Shown here: one piece after another, positions 63,606 to 64,000 of the stretch
Numbering within the stretch: position 1 is the first letter of the stretch
Layout of the letters: the number at the start of each line of letters is the position of its first letter
Notes under the pieces: generated by a model
The model's input: the letters and a program-made list of their open reading frames with translations, nothing else
What the model was told of the DNA's origin: nothing
The model's database searches: none
Made by a program: the position numbers and the translations under genes
From: Prochilodus magdalenae
Taxonomy: Eukaryota > Chordata > Actinopteri > Characiformes > Prochilodontidae
Direction of reading: 5' to 3'
Assembly (NCBI GenBank): GCA_024036415.1
Contig: JAMWET010004047.1
Coordinates: forward strand, 1 to 64,000
Length of the DNA stretch: 64,000 bases

Positions 63606-64000
63606 TCTGGAAATGCTCTTTCCTAGTCTGGTGGGTCTCCTACACATTAACTGAGATCTAGCATATCTACTCTACAGCCTTCAGTCTCAGTCTTTCCTCC
63701 AAACTCCTGGGAAAATCAGGAAGGTGTTTAGATGTACAAATTTGCTGAAGCAGTTTTAGAGGTATCCCAGGTATAGTTACAGCCTGGAGGCAAAGAGGAA
63801 CTGATTGGGTAAACCAGTTATTGCTACAGCACCACCCTGAGGCAGACCAGTGCTGCAGCTGTAGTTTGTCCAGACTACCAGACCAAACACAGACCTACCA
63901 GTTTTAGTATCCCAGGTATAGTTACAGCCTGGAGGCTGTAGTTAGTCCATAGACAGAAGCTTGCTGACTGAGGGTGAAGCATTCTCCATAATTTTGTTGC
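63606..64000. other. Intergenic DNA with a short direct duplication
   Basis: 'TCCCAGGTATAGTTACAGCC' occurs at about 63764 and 63910. No gene. Confidence 0.5.

Overview
This is a eukaryotic window, very probably from a teleost fish. Genes are split by GT-AG introns, intergenic DNA is AT-rich, and most of it is fish-type mobile DNA: L2-tailed tRNA-derived SINEs, decayed Tc1/mariner copies, hAT-like elements, an L2-like LINE, long microsatellites and minisatellites. The repeat style fits an otophysan (characin/catfish/cyprinid relative), but the species cannot be fixed from the sequence. There are no bacterial-style operons, CRISPR arrays or tRNA/rRNA genes.

Layout. (1) 1-6218 is a giant inverted repeat: two arms of about 3 kb, mirror images of each other, around a spacer of about 270 bp. 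Both arms carry the same SINE and the same dead Tc1 transposase. (2) 6219-15690 is intergenic: a small MITE, a CpG-rich promoter-like block at 7950-8240, microsatellites, a SINE, a 533-bp Tc1/mariner deletion derivative and further repeat fragments. (3) 15690-45812, minus strand, holds one complete gene, senp6 (SUMO protease). I resolve 24 coding exons with matching phases, giving 1,115 residues. Its introns hold a SINE, an hAT-like element, an L2-like LINE with a minisatellite, and long (CA)n and (GA)n tracts. (4) 46777-50455, about 1 kb upstream of the senp6 start codon, is a 3.7-kb DNA transposon with terminal inverted repeats built from 21-bp tandem units and a decayed integrase-type transposase. 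(5) 50456-56700 is repeat-rich. (6) 56725-57906, minus strand, is a chondroitin 4-sulfotransferase-like gene (CHST11/12/13 group) with one in-frame TAA between its two cofactor-binding motifs. (7) 57961-64000 is repeat and intergenic DNA ending in a 43-bp minisatellite.

Function. Only two host protein-coding loci are supported. senp6 encodes the nuclear protease that trims poly-SUMO-2/3 chains; its catalytic His, Asp and Cys are all present. The sulfotransferase would act in the Golgi on chondroitin/dermatan sulfate if it is functional. The CpG block at about 8 kb may be the promoter of the next gene to the left. By synteny with human (SENP6 followed by MYO6, same strand) it could be myo6, but no myo6 coding sequence is visible. 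The most unusual structures are the 6.2-kb palindrome and the tandem-repeat-ended integrase transposon beside the senp6 promoter.
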